NCBI RefSeq assembly: GCF_018780075.1
Contig: NZ_JADMKB010000005.1
Location: 62,001 to 126,000 of the forward strand
Source: Hydrogenophaga sp.
Lineage (GTDB): Bacteria > Pseudomonadota > Gammaproteobacteria > Burkholderiales > Burkholderiaceae_C
Length of the DNA: 64,000 nucleotides
Direction of reading: 5' to 3'
The first letter of the stretch is position 1, and each line of letters begins with the position of its first letter. The notes beneath the pieces are model-generated. The model ran no database searches. It saw only the letters and a list, made by a program, of their open reading frames with translations, and had not been told where the DNA came from. The position numbers and the translations under genes are program-made. Shown here piece after piece: positions 32,201 to 41,629 of the stretch.

Positions 32201-32626
32201 GCGCAACAAGGCGGCGAACCAGCTGTGGAAGGTGCGGATCTGCACCGGCCGGCCCAGCGCGGTCAGTCGCGCATGCAAGGCCTGCAGATCCCCGGCGCGA
32301 ACGGCCGCCTGCGCAGGGTCCATGCCGCGCAGGGCCAGTTCCTGCACCAGCTTCTCTGGCGGCAAGCGCGAGAACGCCAGCAACCAGTCGAACAGGCGTT
32401 CGCGCATCTCGCCCGCGGCCTTTTTGGTGAAGGTGATGGCCAGGATGTCTTGCGGCGCGGTGCCGTCGAGCAAGGCACGCAGGATGCGCGAAACCAGCAT
32501 CCAGGTTTTGCCAGCGCCCGCGCAGGCCTCCACCGCCACGCTGCGCGCCGGGTCGCAGGCAATCGCGTAGAAGGCCTCGCGCGACACCTGTTCGCCGTTG
32601 AGGCGGTAGGCCGCTTGTTCGCTCAT
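29249..32626 (-). CDS. UvrD-family helicase-nuclease, AddA-like
   Basis: A 1125-residue superfamily 1 helicase with a C-terminal RecB-type nuclease domain. Walker A is VEACAGAGKTWMLVSRIL near residue 30. Other motifs are ILAITFTKKAAGEMRERL (Ia), HLLIDEFQDTNPLQWQALYG (II, near residue 395), RVFLVGDPKQSIYRFRRAEP (III) and VRLLTIHGAKGLEAHTVLLL (V). The nuclease site is around WWVLDHKSAE near the end. ATGA overlap with the upstream AddB-like gene shows coupled translation. Together they should process double-strand ends for RecA. The ATG at 32626 was chosen because the upstream open frame is antisense or off-frame coding sequence. Confidence 0.9.
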   Translation of the reverse strand: MSEQAAYRLNGEQVSREAFYAIACDPARSVAVEACAGAGKTWMLVSRILRALLDGTAPQDILAITFTKKAAGEMRERLFDWLLAFSRLPPEKLVQELALRGMDPAQAAVRAGDLQALHARLTALGRPVQIRTFHSWFAALLRNAPLSVLQDLELPAPYELLEDDQPAVQRVWPRFYAAVAADAGLRQDYLDSVALHGRHQTGEALKNALNKRVEFALADASGVVEASVEPFGSLYPSLGRFEAPEDALLGSAVRERWLSWAKALGGEGNKTPQKAANAVVDAFALTDEPAQMAARFAQLRKAFFVADEDRLTNHLSKFAAAQEAEAELKDLCGARRQHQAWQHHQRLTRLTRTLSAEYAALKRERGWVDMNDIEGAALRLLGDAELSGWMQQRLDARVRHLLIDEFQDTNPLQWQALYGWLSAYAGAGPGEAPRVFLVGDPKQSIYRFRRAEPQVFKAAQAFVVEGLDGALLTCDHTRRCATGVVDALNAVMQSAEQDAGYAGYRTHTTESDALGEVLALPQVPRAAGGGDDGAAEGEAVWRDSLSEPRVTPEDTLSAIEARQAADWIAAELAGGALKPRDIMVLSRKRERLGWLFEALRERGIACEQPEKLDLADAPAVQDVVALLDALVSPAHDLSLARALKSPLLGLGDGSLAQIARLQRRWTPAAEPGEKPSATSWWAVLQRWAALEPDEQDALAASLQGGDAQDLHALGPAATRLALWRGWVDSLPPHDALTAIYRDGDVLARFARAVPPHQRDAVLAQLHSLLAHTLAQDGGRFLSPYRLVRAFKAGDIRAPQAAQDNAVRLLTIHGAKGLEAHTVLLLDTDAAPPKAESMGVLVDWPGEAPGPRRFVFLASEKSPPACAEGVLAIEQQARALEELNALYVALTRAEHRLVVSSTEPHRAAVSPSWYRRLQPHAMAVPAAPESVHAEAAEPEPFELLTLPVFVPTAAPEDLSAEDVTDNAALDALARTGLALHRLLQWRPTPLGGFEWTELHRQAVAREFALSPEQAAQAQTMARAIVAGEAAWAWDADQLLHWGNEVELWFEGQLLRLDRLVRRRDSGEWWVLDHKSAERPEQQAQLLAHMGRYRRAMQTAQPGAVVRLAFINATGQLIELPAETEPQ

Positions 32627-35277
32627 GTCACCGTCCAGAAGTCTTTGCGGCACAGGCCACGCGCGGCGCAGAAGTCGCACACCTTGCCCTCGCCCAGCGC
32701 CGGCATGCCGTGCCCCGCCACCACCCGGTCCAGGTCGCGCACCAGGCCTTCGCGCAGCGCATCGCGCGCGGCGATCACCTGGGTCTGCTCGACCAGCAAG
32801 GTGGCGCCCGCGTCGCGGCTCTCGGTCACGCTCAGGTAGGCCGCCCGCACCGTCTCCTCGGGCAACAGCGCGGCGTAGTAGGCGATCTGCGTGTCTTCCA
32901 GCGGTTGCTTCACGCGGTTGCGGGTGGTCTCGCGTGGCTCGGTCTTGTAGTCGATCACGAAGGGGATCACGCCCTCCGGGCTGTCCTGGTGGTCCACCCG
33001 GTCCAGCGTGCCGATCAGCCGGTAGGGCCCCGCCTCGCTGCGCAGCGACAGCTCGGCCTGGGCAAACCTCGGCCCGGCGCGCTCGCCGTTGGCCTCGAAT
33101 TTCCACAGCCAATCCAGGTAGCCGTCGCGCACCGCGGGCCAGGCCGCCTGGAAGGGCAGGAAACCGGCGCGTCCTTCTGTCTCGTCGTCGGCCGCCGCCA
33201 GCGCGTTGAGCCCCATGCCTTCGGCCGTGGTCCGGGCCAGCCGGTCGATGCGCTCGCGATCACTTCGGGGATCCGGCGCCGCGCCCTCAGCTTGCGCCTG
33301 GGCACGCTCCTCGTGGAAGACCTTGAGCACCGCGTGCAGCCAGATGCCCATGTCGCGCTTGTCGGGCTCGACCTCCAGCTCGTCGGTGTCCTGCAAGCGC
33401 AACTGGCGCAACGCAAAGAAGCGGTAGGGGCAGTCGCGCAGGTCCTGATAGGCGCTGGCCGAGAGTGCCTCGGGCAGCAGGTCGCCCGCTGAGGGGCTGG
33501 GCCGAACCACCGCCTCGGGCCTGAGTTGGCGCCGCTCGCGCGGATCGACGGTGGCGGAGAGCGCCGCACCGTCCTGTGCCCTATCGAGCATCAGCACCCA
33601 GGGGCTGGGCAAGACGGACTCCCCCTGCTCCTGCGTGCGCCAGAGCAGGTGAACCTCGGGCAACCGGATCAACATCTCCCAGGTCTGCCGGGCATCCAGG
33701 GCGAGGTCTTCGCGCTGCGGCAACCCCAAGGCACCGCGCTCCTGCGGCGTCCATGCGCCGGGCGGTTCGGGACTTGCTGGCAGGTGGCGCTCGTCGCAAC
33801 CGGGCACCACCGTGGCCGCAAAAGAGCGCCCCAACAGTTGCGCCATGGGCAGGATGACCACGTCGGGCGTCCCGGTGTTTGGCGCCTTGAAATTCGTCCC
33901 CTCCAGCGCGTCCCGCACCCAGGCCGTGAAGGCGGACAGGCTCATGCGGGGCGTTCTGCGGCGCGGGGTTTCTGTTGCGTCCTCCTGAAGCCCCTGCTCC
34001 AGCACCGCCAGTTCGTGGGACGCGCCATCGCCCAAACGCAAGGTCTGCACGATCTGCTGTCCGGCGGCGTCGCTGCACCACCCGTCCCACCAACCGCAGG
34101 TGTGCAAGGTCTGCGCCAGATCGGGGAGCCATTGCGACAAAGGCCGTGGCGCCTGGAGCGCAGCGATCAGCTCGGGCAAACCGGGTGGAACGCTGCCGAC
34201 GAGCTGCGGGTGCTGCAGGGCCGAAGCAGCGTGGGCCAGGCCCAGCGCGCGGGCCCGGCGCTCGAGCGATTGCAGCTGCGCTTCGGGCCAGACCCGGGTC
34301 TGTTGCAGAAAATCGAGCAGGTCGTCGGTGCGGGCGCGTGGATCTGCGGCTCGCAACAGACTCATGAGGCTCGCGGCCGCATGGGTGGTCGACAGCTTCC
34401 ACCCCGTCTCGTCGCGCACCGACAGCCCCGCCCCGTGCAATTGCGCGCTCACCTGCCGCACCAGCACACGATCGTTGGCCACCAGCGCCACCGGCGTGCG
34501 ACCGGCATTGGCCAGCGAAATCACACAGGCGGCAGCGCGCTGGGCCTCGTCCTGCGCATCGTGGCAGGCGTGCAGGCTGGCGATGGGACATGCGTCAGTC
34601 GGGGAATGCAGCGGCAGCACCGTCACACGATCGCCCCACAACGCCACGAGCGCGGTCGCCAGCGGATCGGGCTGAAAACCTTGCAGCACCAACAGATCAT
34701 CAAACGCGACCCCTGGCGCCGCCAGCGGTGTCCACAACACGTCGGTGGCATAGGCCGATGAGGACGTCCAGGCCAGCGCGAGCGAGGCCACCAGGGCCTC
34801 CCATTGCAGCGTCTGGCCCCCGGTGGCCATCGCTTCGCGCATCTGCGCCGCCCAGTCGGCACGGGCTTCGGGGGGACGCGCTGCGGCCAACGGCCCCAGC
34901 TGGCGGGCCGCATCAACCAGCCTGGCCATCAGCACCGGCCTCAGGGCAGGTTCCACCCGACCACGGCCCACGCGGTCGATCAGGCTGGCTGCCACGAGAC
35001 TGTCCCGGGCCACATCGCCGGACAGGTCGTTGATGGACGGCAGGAAGGGTTGCAGCGTCGCGGCCCAGTTGCGGCTGGACTCGAACCGGGGCGAGAAGCC
35101 ACTGGGGTGGGCTTGCGCCCAAGCCCGGCGCCCCGAGTCCATGAGCTGGGCGTAAGGCACCAGCACCAGTGCTCGCGAAGCGTCGACAGAACGGCTCTTC
35201 AGCCGCTGCCCGATCTGCTCGGTCAGCGCCGACCAGCGAACGTCTGCGGGGTGGCTGATCGGGGGAGCAGACGTCAT
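32623..35277 (-). CDS. PD-(D/E)XK nuclease family protein, AddB-like
   Basis: An 884-residue partner of the AddA-like helicase. The C-terminal nuclease site is IPFVIDYKTEPRETTRNRVK, with a following QIAYYAALLPEE. Cysteines for an iron-sulfur cluster are visible in RDCPYRFFALRQLRL and in CDFCAARGLCRKDFW at the very end, as known for AddB. The N-terminal helicase-like domain is degenerate (no clear Walker A). The ATG at 35277 (MTSAPPISHPADVRW) is selected; the frame opens earlier at 35373. It overlaps the AddA-like gene by four bases and is divergent from trxA. Confidence 0.87.
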   Translation of the reverse strand: MTSAPPISHPADVRWSALTEQIGQRLKSRSVDASRALVLVPYAQLMDSGRRAWAQAHPSGFSPRFESSRNWAATLQPFLPSINDLSGDVARDSLVAASLIDRVGRGRVEPALRPVLMARLVDAARQLGPLAAARPPEARADWAAQMREAMATGGQTLQWEALVASLALAWTSSSAYATDVLWTPLAAPGVAFDDLLVLQGFQPDPLATALVALWGDRVTVLPLHSPTDACPIASLHACHDAQDEAQRAAACVISLANAGRTPVALVANDRVLVRQVSAQLHGAGLSVRDETGWKLSTTHAAASLMSLLRAADPRARTDDLLDFLQQTRVWPEAQLQSLERRARALGLAHAASALQHPQLVGSVPPGLPELIAALQAPRPLSQWLPDLAQTLHTCGWWDGWCSDAAGQQIVQTLRLGDGASHELAVLEQGLQEDATETPRRRTPRMSLSAFTAWVRDALEGTNFKAPNTGTPDVVILPMAQLLGRSFAATVVPGCDERHLPASPEPPGAWTPQERGALGLPQREDLALDARQTWEMLIRLPEVHLLWRTQEQGESVLPSPWVLMLDRAQDGAALSATVDPRERRQLRPEAVVRPSPSAGDLLPEALSASAYQDLRDCPYRFFALRQLRLQDTDELEVEPDKRDMGIWLHAVLKVFHEERAQAQAEGAAPDPRSDRERIDRLARTTAEGMGLNALAAADDETEGRAGFLPFQAAWPAVRDGYLDWLWKFEANGERAGPRFAQAELSLRSEAGPYRLIGTLDRVDHQDSPEGVIPFVIDYKTEPRETTRNRVKQPLEDTQIAYYAALLPEETVRAAYLSVTESRDAGATLLVEQTQVIAARDALREGLVRDLDRVVAGHGMPALGEGKVCDFCAARGLCRKDFWTVT

Positions 35278-35391
35278 GGAACGGGCGTTTCTGTCACAAT
35301 TGAGCGGTTGTAGCTGTACGCCGAGACTCGAGGTCCTGCGGCACAGCCCATTGACTTTAACTCCCCCTTTCAACGTTCCTTAGGATGGACC

Positions 35392-35724
35392 ATGGCCAGC
35401 GACCTGATCACCCACGTTTCTGACGCAACTTTCCAGGCCGATGTGCTCGAAGCCAAAGCACCGGTGCTGGTGGACTTCTGGGCCGAGTGGTGCGGTCCTT
35501 GCAAAATGATCGCCCCCATCCTGGACGAAGTCGCCGGCTCTTACGGCAGCAAGCTCAAGATCACGAAGCTCAACGTCGACGACAACCGCGATGTGCCCGC
35601 CAAGTTCGGCATCCGCGGCATCCCGACACTGATGCTGTTCAAAGACGGCCAGCTGGCCGCCACCAAGGTCGGTGCCATGAGCAAGGCGCAACTGACCGCT
35701 TTCATCGACCAGCAACTGGCCTGA
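35392..35724 (+). CDS. trxA: Thioredoxin 1
   Basis: A 110-residue cytosolic disulfide reductant with the active site W33-C-G-P-C37, the [11 protein letters not shown] context, and the cis-proline segment [18 protein letters not shown] lies 7 bases before the ATG. It is followed by rho, as in many proteobacteria. A GC-rich hairpin lies in the trxA-rho spacer. Confidence 0.97.
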   Translation: MASDLITHVSDATFQADVLEAKAPVLVDFWAEWCGPCKMIAPILDEVAGSYGSKLKITKLNVDDNRDVPAKFGIRGIPTLMLFKDGQLAATKVGAMSKAQLTAFIDQQLA

Positions 35725-35743
35725 TCGGTCTGCCGGCGAAACC

Positions 35744-35766
35744 GGCCCGGGTGCAACGCCCGGGCC
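35744..35766 (+). other. GC-rich hairpin in the trxA-rho spacer
   Basis: GGCCCGGG / CCCGGGCC with a 7-base loop, 19 bases after the trxA stop. No U run follows, so termination would be weak or partial. A possible rho -10 (CATAAT, 35794-35799) lies just downstream. Confidence 0.5.
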
Positions 35767-35916
35767 TCGTGCAGCAGCCGATATTTTTCCTGTCATAATT
35801 CTCTCGTCAGCTGGCCAACCACAGCCCAGCCTCTCTCGACAGCGCCAGTCCGCCAACCGGACGTCAGCGCCCCCTCCCCCGGTTTTTTGACTCGACTCCC
35901 TCCCGGAGTGAATCCC

Positions 35917-37179
35917 ATGCACCTCAACGAACTCAAGGCACTGCATGTGTCTGAAGTCCTCAAGCAGGCCGACGCGCTTGAGATCGAAAACACCGGCCGC
36001 ATGCGCAAGCAGGAGCTGATGTTTGCCATCATCAAGAAGCGCGCCAAAGGCGGCGAACTGGTGAACGCGGACGGCGTGCTCGAAGTCCTGCCCGATGGCT
36101 TCGGCTTTCTGCGCAACATGGACACGAGCTTCACCGCGTCCACCGACGACATCTACATCTCACCGAGCCAGATCCGACGCTTCAACCTGCACACCGGCGA
36201 CATGATCGAGGGCGAGGTCCGCATTCCCAAGGACGGCGAGCGGTACTTCGCGCTCAACAAGCTCGACAAGATCAACGGCCTGCCTCCCGAGGACAACAAG
36301 CACAAGATCATGTTCGAGAACCTGACGCCGCTGTTCCCCAAGGAACAGATGCGCCTGGAACGCGACATCAAGAGCGAAGAGAACATCACCGGTCGCGTGA
36401 TCGACATCATTGCGCCCATCGGCCGCGGCCAGCGCGCCCTGATCGTGGCGCCGCCCAAGAGCGGCAAGACGGTCATGATGCAGCACATCTGCCATGCCAT
36501 CACCGCCAACCACCCCGAGGTGGAGCTGCTGGTGCTGCTGGTGGATGAGCGCCCGGAAGAAGTGACCGAAATGCAGCGCACGGTGCGCGGCGACGTGATC
36601 GCGTCGACCTTCGACGAGCCGGCTGCGCGCCACGTGCACGTCGCCGAGATGGTGATCGAGCGCGCCAAGCGCCTGGTCGAGCTGAAAAAAGACGTGGTGA
36701 TCCTGCTGGACTCGATCACCCGCCTGGCCCGCGCCTACAACAACGTGCTGCCCTCCTCGGGCAAGGTGCTCTCCGGCGGCGTGGACTCCAACGCCCTGCA
36801 GCGCCCCAAGCGCTTCTTTGGTGCCGCCCGCAAGATCGAAGAAGGCGGCTCGCTGACCATCATCGCGACCGCGCTGGTGGACACCGGCAGCCGCATGGAC
36901 GAGGTGATCTTTGAAGAATTCAAGGGTACCGGCAACTGCGAAATCCACCTGGACCGCCGCCTGTACGAAAAGCGCGTGTTCCCGTCGATCCAGCTCAACC
37001 GCAGCGGCACACGCCGCGAGGAGCTGCTGCTGGCGCCCGAGATCCTGCAGAAGACCCGCATCCTGCGCCAGTTCATGTACAACATGGACGAGATCGAGGC
37101 CATGGAAATGGTCTTGAAGAGCATGAAGGCGACGAAGAACAACTCGGAGTTCTTCGACATGATGCGACGGGGCGGCTGA
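35917..37179 (+). CDS. rho: Transcription termination factor Rho
   Basis: A hexameric RNA-dependent ATPase that ends transcripts. The 420-residue protein has the N-terminal Rho helix domain ([20 protein letters not shown]), the RNA-binding cold-shock-like domain ([15 protein letters not shown]), Walker A APPKSGKT near 184, Walker [18 protein letters not shown], and the Q/R-loop region [20 protein letters not shown]. The ATG at 35917 is preceded by GGAG; the frame opens ten codons earlier. The roughly 190-base upstream region after trxA probably includes its own leader. A stop-proximal repeat follows 1 base after the stop. Confidence 0.98.
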   Translation: MHLNELKALHVSEVLKQADALEIENTGRMRKQELMFAIIKKRAKGGELVNADGVLEVLPDGFGFLRNMDTSFTASTDDIYISPSQIRRFNLHTGDMIEGEVRIPKDGERYFALNKLDKINGLPPEDNKHKIMFENLTPLFPKEQMRLERDIKSEENITGRVIDIIAPIGRGQRALIVAPPKSGKTVMMQHICHAITANHPEVELLVLLVDERPEEVTEMQRTVRGDVIASTFDEPAARHVHVAEMVIERAKRLVELKKDVVILLDSITRLARAYNNVLPSSGKVLSGGVDSNALQRPKRFFGAARKIEEGGSLTIIATALVDTGSRMDEVIFEEFKGTGNCEIHLDRRLYEKRVFPSIQLNRSGTRREELLLAPEILQKTRILRQFMYNMDEIEAMEMVLKSMKATKNNSEFFDMMRRGG

Positions 37180-37180
37180 T

Positions 37181-37262
37181 CCCCCCGCGCCGCCTTCGGC
37201 GTCACACCCCCCAGGGGGCACAACACCAGCGGCCCGGCAAAGCCGGTTCCGCGGTGTTCCCG
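37181..37262 (+). repeat. Stop-proximal palindromic repeat, copy 2 (after rho)
   Basis: Begins 1 base after the rho stop, same strand. Module A is CCCCCCGCGCCGCCTTCGGC, module B is CCCCCCAGGGGG and module C is CCGGCAAAGCCGG followed by TTCC. Confidence 0.88.
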
Positions 37263-37297
37263 GTTCAAGGCACCTCCTCCGACTGCACTTCTCGGGC

Positions 37298-37303
37298 TAT
37301 AAT
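37298..37303 (+). promoter_or_regulatory. -10 element upstream of rpmE
   Basis: Perfect TATAAT, 77 bases before the rpmE ATG and clear of the repeat. No good -35 is present at the usual distance. Confidence 0.55.
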
Positions 37304-37380
37304 CCAAAGCTTTGCAAATTGCGACAAGTACAGTGGAATGGTTCCGCTGCGGCTGCCGCACCTGAACCCAAGGAAACGTC

Positions 37381-37638
37381 ATGAAAGACGGCATTCACCC
37401 CAACTACCGCGAAGTCTGCTTCGTCGACCTGTCGAACAACTTCAAGTTCGTGACGCGTTCGTGCGCGAACACGAAGGAAATGATCAAGATGGAAGACGGT
37501 CGCGAGCTGCCGCTCTTCAAGCTGGACACCTCCAGCGAATCGCACCCCTTCTACACCGGCACGCAAAAGAGCGTGGACAACATGGGTGGCCGCGTCGAGA
37601 AGTTCCGCAACCGCTTCGGCAAGACCGCAGCCAAGTAA
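37381..37638 (+). CDS. rpmE2: 50S ribosomal protein bL31, type B
   Basis: An 85-residue ribosomal protein. It has the bL31 start [20 protein letters not shown] and the C-terminal [12 protein letters not shown]. It lacks the CxxC zinc-binding pairs of type A, so it is the zinc-independent type B form. AAGGAAACGTC precedes the ATG. It is downstream of rho, where rpmE commonly lies, but has its own TATAAT element and its own terminator. Confidence 0.96.
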   Translation: MKDGIHPNYREVCFVDLSNNFKFVTRSCANTKEMIKMEDGRELPLFKLDTSSESHPFYTGTQKSVDNMGGRVEKFRNRFGKTAAK

Positions 37639-37679
37639 TCAGACGGCCCGCGCGCCAGCAGGCCGCGGTCTCTGCACAA

Positions 37680-37710
37680 AGCAGCCGGTTTTCCGGCTGC
37701 TTTTTTTTTC
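37680..37710 (+). terminator. Intrinsic terminator after rpmE
   Basis: AGCAGCCGG, TTTT loop, CCGGCTGCT followed by a run of nine further T residues: a strong canonical terminator. Confidence 0.93.
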
Positions 37711-37741
37711 GGCTTGCCATCCCCCCTGTATATTTGCCGCC

Positions 37742-39439
37742 GTGAACCTTGCCACCCCCGCCATCGTGCCCCAGTCGGCCGTGCGCCGCCTGCCCCGGCT
37801 CGCGCTGCTGCTGTTTTGCCTGGCCTATGTGCTGCCCGGCTTCGTCGGTCGGGAGCCATGGAAAAACGCCGACGTGGCGGCCTTCGGCGCCATGCTGGAC
37901 ATGGCGCAAGGGCAGAGCAGCTGGTGGCAGCCGCAGGTGCTGGGCGTTGCAGCGGACGTGGCCGGCCCCCTACCCTATTGGCTCGGCGCGATCTTTATCC
38001 GGGCGCTGCCTTTTCTGGATGCCGATATCGCGGTCCGAATCCCGTTTGGGTTGCTGCTGGCGTTGACCCTGGTCTGCACCTGGTATGCCGTGTACCACCT
38101 GGCGCGACAGGCCAGCGCGCAACCGGTGGCCTTCGCGTTTGGCGGGGAGGCCGATCCGATCGACTATGCACGCACATTGGCCGACGCCGCCCTGCTGGCC
38201 CTCGTCGCCTGCCTGGGCCTGGCCCAGATGTCGCACGAGACCACACCCGACCTCGCACGGCTGGCGATGGTGAGTGCCGTGCTGATGGCAGCCACCCGCA
38301 TGGCGTTGCCCTCCACACGGCACCCGTGGCGGACGGTGGTCCTGTGGGGTGCGGCGACCCTGGGACTGGTGTTCAGCGGGGCACCCTGGATCGCCATCAC
38401 CCTGGGCAGCGGACTTCTGGTCGGGGTGTGGCTGGCTCGAACCTCCAGCGACACACGCCCCCCGCTGGAGTTGACCTGGGTCGCCGGCTTGCTGGGCCTG
38501 GCCACCGCGCTCGCTGCGCTCACGCAGCAGATCCAGTGGCCAACCGAGCTGGCCTTGCCGGCCATTTGGACCGAATGGCAGCGCTGGGCCCGTCTCCTGA
38601 TCTGGTTCACCTGGCCCGCATGGCCGCTGGTGCTGTGGACCCTGTGGCGCTGGAGGCGCCAGTTGCTGAGCCCGCACGTGGCCCTGCCCCTGTGGGCGGC
38701 GCTGGTCAGTGTGGTCAACAGCGCGATCAACCCGGACTTTGACCGTGCTCTCTTGCTCGCCTTGCCTGCGCTGGCCGCGCTGGCGGCCTTTGCGCTGCCC
38801 ACGCTCGGGCGCAGCGTGTCGGCCCTGATCGACTGGTTCACCCTCGTCTTTTTCAGTGGCTGTGCGCTGGTGATCTGGGTGATCTGGTTTGCGATGCAGA
38901 CGGGCGTGCCCGCCAAGCCGGCAGCGAACGTCGCTCGACTCGCACCCGGCTTCGTGCCCGAGTTTTCGCTGGTGCTGCTGGTGCCCGCGCTGCTGGCCAC
39001 CGTTGCCTGGTTCTGGCTGGTGGCATGGCGCGTCGGCCGGCACCGTCAGGCGCTCTGGAAAAGCCTGGTGCTACCGGCGGCGGGGGCCACGCTGTGCTGG
39101 CTGCTTCTGATGACGCTGTGGCTGCCGCTGCTGGATTTCGGCCGCAGCTACGGCCCCGTGGTGCGACGCATTGCCAAGCTGGTGCCTGCGTCCTCGCCAT
39201 GCGTCCTGGCAGACGGCCTGAGTCAAGCCCAGATCTCGGCACTGCAGTACCAGGGCGGACTGACCATGGTGCGCAGCGGGCTGAAGACCGCCCCCCGCTG
39301 CGAGGCGATGGTGGTCCACCCTGACACCCAGCCCACGCTGGATGAACGGGTGCAATTGTTCGAGTGGGCCTACAAGGCCACCGTGCGCCGCCTGAATGAC
39401 AAGGAAAGCCTGCTGCTGTACCTGCGCGTGGCCGGCTGA
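37742..39439 (+). CDS. ArnT/PMT-type membrane glycosyltransferase
   Basis: A 565-residue polytopic inner-membrane protein resembling the ArnT (GT83/GT39-like, COG1807) group, which moves sugars from polyprenyl-phosphate carriers to lipid A, proteins or other acceptors. The N-terminal periplasmic loop GREPWKNADVAAFGAMLDMA has the acidic residues expected after the first helix, and GPLPYWLGAIFIRAL follows. There are ten or more hydrophobic helices and a C-terminal soluble part. The GTG at 37742 is the most likely start, since upstream in-frame codons cover the rpmE terminator. No ribosome site is evident. It is convergent with phoR. The substrate is unknown. Confidence 0.8.
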   Translation: MNLATPAIVPQSAVRRLPRLALLLFCLAYVLPGFVGREPWKNADVAAFGAMLDMAQGQSSWWQPQVLGVAADVAGPLPYWLGAIFIRALPFLDADIAVRIPFGLLLALTLVCTWYAVYHLARQASAQPVAFAFGGEADPIDYARTLADAALLALVACLGLAQMSHETTPDLARLAMVSAVLMAATRMALPSTRHPWRTVVLWGAATLGLVFSGAPWIAITLGSGLLVGVWLARTSSDTRPPLELTWVAGLLGLATALAALTQQIQWPTELALPAIWTEWQRWARLLIWFTWPAWPLVLWTLWRWRRQLLSPHVALPLWAALVSVVNSAINPDFDRALLLALPALAALAAFALPTLGRSVSALIDWFTLVFFSGCALVIWVIWFAMQTGVPAKPAANVARLAPGFVPEFSLVLLVPALLATVAWFWLVAWRVGRHRQALWKSLVLPAAGATLCWLLLMTLWLPLLDFGRSYGPVVRRIAKLVPASSPCVLADGLSQAQISALQYQGGLTMVRSGLKTAPRCEAMVVHPDTQPTLDERVQLFEWAYKATVRRLNDKESLLLYLRVAG

Positions 39440-39448
39440 TCGAATGAA

Positions 39449-40764
39449 CTACCCGATGGCGTGCTGTCGCACCCGCGAGGGGGGCAGCGAAACGACGAAG
39501 GTCGACCCTTCTCCAACCACGCTCTGCACCTGCACCTGACCACCGTGTCGCTGGGTCACGTGTTTGACGATGGCCAGACCGAGACCCGTGCCACCGGTTT
39601 CACGCGAGCGGCTGCGGTCGACGCGGTAGAAGCGCTCGGTGAGGCGTGGCAGGTGTTCGGCCGCGATGCCGGGCCCACTGTCCCGCACAAAAAACTCCCC
39701 CGTACCATCGTCCTGCAAACGCCAGCCCGCACGGATGCTCCCGCCCGCCGGGGTGTAACGCACGGCGTTGCTCAACAGGTTGGACATGGCGCTGAGCAGC
39801 TCGGTCTTGACGCCCGACACCCAGAACCGGGGGCCTGGCTCCAGTTCAACGACATGCACAGGCCGGGCGATCGCCGCCGACAGGCCGATCGCTTCCTGCA
39901 CCACATGCTGCGCGAGTTCGTGAGCATCGACCCACTCGCCAGGCCCCGGCGCGGGACTGCCTTCGAGGCGCGAGAGTGTCAGCAAGTCGCTCACCAGCGT
40001 CTGCATGCGCTGGGCCTGCTGGCTCATGAGGCCCAGGTAACGCTGCCGTTCTTCTTCTTCCAGTGGAATGCTCTGCATGGTTTCGACGAAGCCGCTGAGC
40101 ACGGTCAGGGGAGTGCGGATTTCGTGTGAGACATTGGCCACGAAATCGCGCCGCATCGCTTCGGCCAGCTGCACCGCCGTCACATCGCGGGTCATCATCA
40201 ACCGGCGCTTTTTGCCGTAGGGGTGAATCTGCAGCGAGATCTTGCTCGGTTGGGAGGGCCGCTGGCCGGGGCCGTCGAACTGGATCTCGTGCATGAAGTC
40301 CCCGGCCTCCATGTAGGCGTTGAACACCGGGTGCCGGACCATGTTGCGCACGTACTGGCCGAGATCGCGCTGGGGGTCAAAGCCGAGGTGCTGGGCCGCC
40401 GTCAGGTTGCACCATTCGATGCGGGACGACGCATCCAGCAACACCACACCGTTGGGTGAGGCCTGGATCGCGGCGAGGAAGTCTTCGAGCCTGTCGTCGC
40501 TGTTCTGGGCCTTTTTCTCCAGCTTCTTGATCAGCTTGCGGCTGCGGTCCGTCAGCTCGCCCCACAGACCTGAGAGGCGCGGTGTGCGGTCCAGATCGGC
40601 CTTCGCCAGCCAGCTCATGAGCTGGTAGGCACGCACACTGTCGAACACCAGCCAGACCAGGGCACCCAGCAGCGCGCCCAGCAAGGTTGCCGGCGCAGAG
40701 TCGCGGATCCACCCCCAACTGGCGGCCAGCGCCATCAGGAGCAACAGCCCCACCGACCGACGGA

Positions 40765-40768
<4 letters not shown>
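39449..40768 (-). CDS. phoR: Phosphate regulon sensor histidine kinase PhoR
   Basis: A 439-residue membrane kinase that phosphorylates PhoB when phosphate is scarce. Two N-terminal membrane helices are separated by a very short loop, as in other PhoR proteins. A PAS domain follows (SPNGVVLLDASSRIEWCNLT). The HisKA motif DFVANVSHEIRTPL carries H215. ATPase segments are LLSNAVRYTP, RDSGPGIAAEHLPRLTERFY and GGTGLGLAIVKHV. It overlaps phoB by four bases (ATGA). It is last in the pstSCAB-phoU-phoB-phoR run. Confidence 0.95.
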
Positions 40769-41487
<719 letters not shown>

Positions 41488-41550
41488 GACCAGGCTCCTG
41501 GCAAATGCACGAAAGGAACACTGCCTGTGCAGCAGGCCAGAGCCAGCGCC

Positions 41551-41620
41551 GAACCGGCTTCGCCGGGCGGCTGCTGGCGCCCCCCTTCCGGGGGGGTGGC
41601 GCGAAGCGCCGCGGGGGGGA
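41551..41620 (-). repeat. Stop-proximal palindromic repeat, copy 3 (after phoU)
   Basis: Read on the minus strand: module A CCCCGCGGCGCTTCGCGCCA, module B CCCCCCCGGAAGGGGG, module C CCGGCGAAGCCGG. It starts 9 bases after the phoU stop and separates phoU from phoB, so it may reduce read-through into phoBR. Confidence 0.85.
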
Positions 41621-41629
41621 GTCCAAGTG

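Noticed and set aside
32627-33112. N-terminal extension of the AddA-like helicase
   Set aside because: It overlaps the 3' end of the AddB-like gene, is Arg/Gly-rich, and the ATGA overlap at 32623-32626 gives a natural start just before the Walker A segment.
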